Source of the DNA: Saccharophagus sp. K07
GTDB lineage: Bacteria; Pseudomonadota; Gammaproteobacteria; Pseudomonadales; Cellvibrionaceae
Reading direction: 5' to 3'
NCBI RefSeq assembly: GCF_014336955.1
Contig: NZ_QRAI01000001.1
Location: 1,414,045 to 1,478,044, forward strand
DNA: 64,000 nt
Below, piece after piece: positions 62,201-64,000 of the stretch. Made by a program: the position numbers and the translations under genes. Within the stretch, counting starts at the first letter, position 1; the number at the start of each line of letters is the position of its first letter. Under the pieces are notes generated by a model. That model searched no databases, had not been told where the DNA came from, and was given only the letters and a program-made list of their open reading frames with translations.

Positions 62201-62408
62201 ATTTGCCATGATTGTCGGCATGTTGCCCATGGCGTTGGGATTAGGCATTGGTGGCGAACAAAATGCACCTCTCGGCCGCGCAGTTATAGGCGGCTTGATT
62301 ATGGCCACCATTTCCACTCTGTTATTTGTTCCAGTTATTTTCGCCAGCTTGCACAGTCGCCTCGCTCCCCAAACTACACCTGTGAATATGGCTTTAGTGC
62401 GTCCTTGA
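59208..62408 (+). CDS. RND-family efflux transporter
   Basis: This 1066-residue protein has twelve membrane segments in two halves. Early RND signatures are PSIDIPVVAQLWEYRGLTAK and ERITGPAERELGQAVDDIV. Segment 4 carries the proton-relay Asp pair in GILVDDATVEIENIERQ. Segments 10-12 read LTGTVMTMGVATANSILLVS and AFAMIVGMLPMALG. It is a multidrug (HAE1-like) form without the heavy-metal signature. The start at 59208 has no good ribosome site, and ATG 59223 is an alternative. The adaptor gene follows instead of preceding it. Confidence 0.93.
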   Translation: MDSPFMWIVELALRRPYTFIVAALLIVLATPYVLSRMTTNVFPSIDIPVVAQLWEYRGLTAKEMSERITGPAERELGQAVDDIVYTESLALAGLGLVKVYFQPGTDINAAMTQVTMSANGAARSMPPGTNPGRVRRYSASELPVIQLGMSSSTLSDIEIADAASTVLRPIIASKKGLSLTAPYGSRRRQVSVDLDTDALLAHGVTPSELVSAMGKQNLVLPTGSMKIGTQDFDIKLNGNIPSIREIGEIPVRSLADHNGNGRTILVKDLANVRDGYDPATTIARQNGARSVLNSVLAYGGVSTIDAVNHIKDSIPKMLDVMPEGVDIKLMFDQSVFVSAAISNVLHEGLIAASLTAAMILLFLGNWRSTCIIAVSIPLAIMSSLIALYLLGQTINLMTLGGLALAIGILVDDATVEIENIERQLAMGKPPVQAILDGAREIAAPAFVSTLCICIVFVPMFFLDGFARSLFVPMGQAVVFAMLASYLLSRTLVPTLVMYMLRNQPLHGESQNKNLFTRIHENFNYGFEKFRSYYVEIVQQLLQNARVFVSAFLAFCALSLGLVPSLGQDLFPIVDSGQMRLHIRAPSGTRLEEMPPLVDQVEDVIRAHIPVDQSGEILDIIGGPYSPINTLNGNSGTSEAADAEIMISIQRGKVGTPEIMRNLRLELSRRFPDVEFYFQPADQMGQTLNFGMPAPIDIQFVGGRPEQILPLAAELNHKLRTIPGLVDAHVYQRWSKPTLALTMDRLQLQQLGLSARDVAENMMITLSGSMQTNPTNWLNEANGNTYNIGPRAWELDLDNIDALLQTPVGQGQDGRQHQLGNFVTYERTVQSSLITRRNGINTINIHANIQDRDLGSVMRDIEKTLQEFRPNLPRGVTLELRGQTDTLKEAFTGLGYGLIVAILLVYLLVVVNFQSWLDPLIIIGALPAALAGITWMLFLSGTTLSVPALTGTVMTMGVATANSILLVSFARTCLSEGLSPNQAALKAAATRLRPVMMTAFAMIVGMLPMALGLGIGGEQNAPLGRAVIGGLIMATISTLLFVPVIFASLHSRLAPQTTPVNMALVRP

Positions 62409-62430
62409 ATTTTGTTTTGAGTAAAACTTG

Positions 62431-63642
62431 ATGAACGATCTCGCCCACGCATATTTGGATGCTGTTATTGATGAACAAACTCACATAAAACCGAGTGAAC
62501 CTGCTCAGTCAGTAACGCAAAGTAAAAAATCGCTTAAATCGGTTGCCTTGGTATTTTTAGGTGGTCTAGCTGTTGCTGCGGCAGTACGAGCCTATGTCAA
62601 TTGGCAGGCGACCGAATCCTTGCACCAATACACCAGCGAGTTAATGCAAAAATCTGTACTGGTCACGCAAGCAAAACCCGGTGCGGTTACGCAAAATATT
62701 CGTCTGCCGACCACTTTGCGTGGCGACTCTGAAGCGGCTGTTTATGCGCGCAGCACCGGCTACCTCGCGACTTGGCATAAAGATATCGGCGATTTTGTTG
62801 TAAAAGGTGAATTGCTGGCAGTTATAGATACGCCGGAATTGGAGCAGGAGCTGGCTCAAGCCGTCGCACAGCGTGAGCAAATCAATGCTCGACTGCAATT
62901 AGCGCAACAAACCCTCACCCGCTGGGAACAACTCGGCGCGCGCAATGGTGCCGTTACCGAACAAGACCTTGCAGAAAAACGCAGTCTTTTACAGCAAGCC
63001 AATGCCGATCTTGCCGCTGCGGATGCGAATGTGCGCCGCTTGCAACAGCAGCAGGAATTTCGCCATATCACCGCACCTTTTGCCGGTGTAATTACCCGTC
63101 GCAGCGTGGAAGTGGGTGATTTGATTCGCAGCGCAGGTCAGGAGCTTTTTGCTATAGCTGCTACCAATCCGTTGCGGCTTACCGTATGGATTCCGCAAGC
63201 CTATGCACAACAAGTGCATGTCGGTCAGGAAGTGAAAGTCGAACTTAAAGAGCAACCCGGAACATACTTCACAGCTACTATTGAACGCCTCGCCGGAGGT
63301 ATCGATCCCCGCTCCCGGTCTCGCCAAGCCGACCTAGTCCTGCAAAATCCCGATGACCAACTCCTCCCCGGCGCCTACGCCGAAGTCAATTTCCAACTCA
63401 GCAACACCACCAACGCCCTGGTTATCCCGCCAGCTGTTCTCTTTGTGAACTCCAAAGGCCCTCAGGTTGTTGTACTGGACAAGGATAATCGAGTGGAATT
63501 CCGCGAGATCAAATTGGGACGGGATTTGGGGCGTGAAGTGGAAGTGTTGGCCGGAATTACCGCTGAGGATATCTTGGTTGTTAGTCCGTCAGATCAGTTG
63601 AGAGCGGGTGAAATTGTGGAACCTAGAGGTTGGGGCGGATAA
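62431..63642 (+). CDS. Periplasmic adaptor (membrane fusion protein) of the RND pump
   Basis: The protein has 403 residues from ATG 62431 (TTG 62428 is one codon upstream). One membrane anchor is at about 33-50. The lipoyl half YLATWHKDIGDFVVKGELLA follows, then a coiled-coil hairpin at about 125-200 (LEQELAQAVAQREQINARLQ, LLQQANADLAAADANVRRLQ) and the beta-barrel part (FAGVITRRSVEVGDLIRS, VWIPQAYAQQVHVGQEVKVE). It joins the RND pump to an outer-membrane channel, whose gene is not here. The cytoplasmic 30-residue tail before the anchor is longer than usual. Confidence 0.9.
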   Translation: MNDLAHAYLDAVIDEQTHIKPSEPAQSVTQSKKSLKSVALVFLGGLAVAAAVRAYVNWQATESLHQYTSELMQKSVLVTQAKPGAVTQNIRLPTTLRGDSEAAVYARSTGYLATWHKDIGDFVVKGELLAVIDTPELEQELAQAVAQREQINARLQLAQQTLTRWEQLGARNGAVTEQDLAEKRSLLQQANADLAAADANVRRLQQQQEFRHITAPFAGVITRRSVEVGDLIRSAGQELFAIAATNPLRLTVWIPQAYAQQVHVGQEVKVELKEQPGTYFTATIERLAGGIDPRSRSRQADLVLQNPDDQLLPGAYAEVNFQLSNTTNALVIPPAVLFVNSKGPQVVVLDKDNRVEFREIKLGRDLGREVEVLAGITAEDILVVSPSDQLRAGEIVEPRGWGG

Positions 63643-63876
63643 TCTCGCCCTGTTCTTGTTTTTTGCCTTTCCCTTCAAATTGCCATTGCACATTCGCACA
63701 TCATCGGATAAAAGGGAGCGCTCATAGCCGCGCGTGGTCGCGGAGTCATCAGAGCATTGTCCGGTATGTGTAAAATCTCGGCTAAATATTGCCTCTTGAT
63801 CAGCCTGGTTATAGTGATTGCGTATGTTTTATGCGTTATTACAATGACGACACTTGGCATTAAACTGTGGCTACTG

Positions 63877-64000
63877 TTGTGGTCAACCCATTCCGGACAC
63901 TTTGTTAAGCACAATATTCAAATTCAATAGGCGTCTGGTCACCCAGTGTTGAATGTGGTCGACACGAGTTGTAATAAGTCACGTATGCCCGCACGTCCTC
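63877..64000 (-). mobile_element. End of an IS3-family insertion sequence
   Basis: AACCCATTCCGGACAC near 63882-63900 looks like the terminal inverted repeat, and the transposase frame ends just inside it. The remainder of the element lies beyond the window. In the 63643-63876 gap I see no gene. Confidence 0.75.
63905..64000 (-). CDS. IS3-family transposase, C-terminal end (partial)
   Basis: Read on the minus strand from the window edge, 31 residues include YYNSCRPHSTLGDQTPIEFE, the classic end of the IS3/IS150 OrfB integrase domain (YN-x-x-RPH-x-x-LG-x-x-TP). The stop codon is at 63905-63907. The catalytic part is outside the window, so intactness is unknown. Confidence 0.88.
   Translation of the reverse strand, partial: EDVRAYVTYYNSCRPHSTLGDQTPIEFEYCA

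Noticed and set aside
63675..63914. 79-codon minus-strand frame near the window end
   Set aside because: It overlaps the terminal inverted repeat of the IS3-family element and resembles no protein.
1..64000. tRNA or rRNA genes
   Set aside because: No stretch with the expected conserved arms was recognised in any intergenic region.

Overview
The window looks like a gammaproteobacterial chromosome segment of moderate GC. The lateral-type flagellar genes, the purEK order, the CysB-type regulator and the TonB and RND envelope systems all fit that group. A marine or soil Cellvibrio-like lineage is a guess, not a call.

Region 1 (1-6.1 kb) holds clusters of short inverted-repeat elements (REPIN-like) around two lateral-type flagellin genes and a membrane-bound winged-helix regulator with a small partner. 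One element carries a tiny GIY-YIG nuclease gene in the place of its spacer. Region 2 (6.1-27.7 kb) is a secondary (lateral, Flag-2-like) flagellar locus. Minus-strand units are fliDSTKLA-motAB, flgMN and lafK-fliEFGHIJ, and a divergent plus-strand unit is fliMNPQR-flhBA, followed by a PilZ gene. The rod and hook genes flgA-L are absent from the window. The order matches the known Flag-2 order except that this block is missing between flgN and fliD. Region 3 (27.9-29.2 kb) is a 14-copy, about 90-bp tandem array of the same inverted-repeat element.

Region 4 (29.2-33.7 kb) is a fumarate reductase or succinate dehydrogenase operon (cytochrome b, flavoprotein, iron-sulfur) ending in a UbiA-family prenyltransferase, with an FNR-like box upstream. 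Region 5 (33.8-35.6 kb) is genomic debris: a broken IS481-family element truncating an adhesin-like gene, and a truncated winged-helix regulator. Region 6 (35.7-44.2 kb) is mixed: a cytochrome c-PQQ sugar dehydrogenase fusion, a DUF336 protein, an orphan ModA, a subtilase with Glu at the usual catalytic Asp plus a small partner, a TM2 protein, purE/purK and a beta-propeller lipoprotein.

Region 7 (44.4-63.6 kb) is probably a sulfur-scavenging or organosulfur island. A CysB-like regulator is divergent from a degenerate EAL protein. An eight-gene run follows: GntR regulator, AprA-like flavoprotein, AprB-like ferredoxin, binding protein with a NosL-like tail, ABC permease, ABC ATPase, HEAT-repeat protein and DUF971 protein. 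A convergent rhodanese, cytochrome b561 and cytochrome c' unit comes next, then a TonB receptor, an RND pump and its adaptor. The window ends inside an IS3-family transposase gene.

The two strongest candidates for undescribed biology are the AprA-like transporter/oxidoreductase cluster and the nuclease-bearing REPIN-like element. All functions here come from reading sequence and family knowledge; no database search was run.
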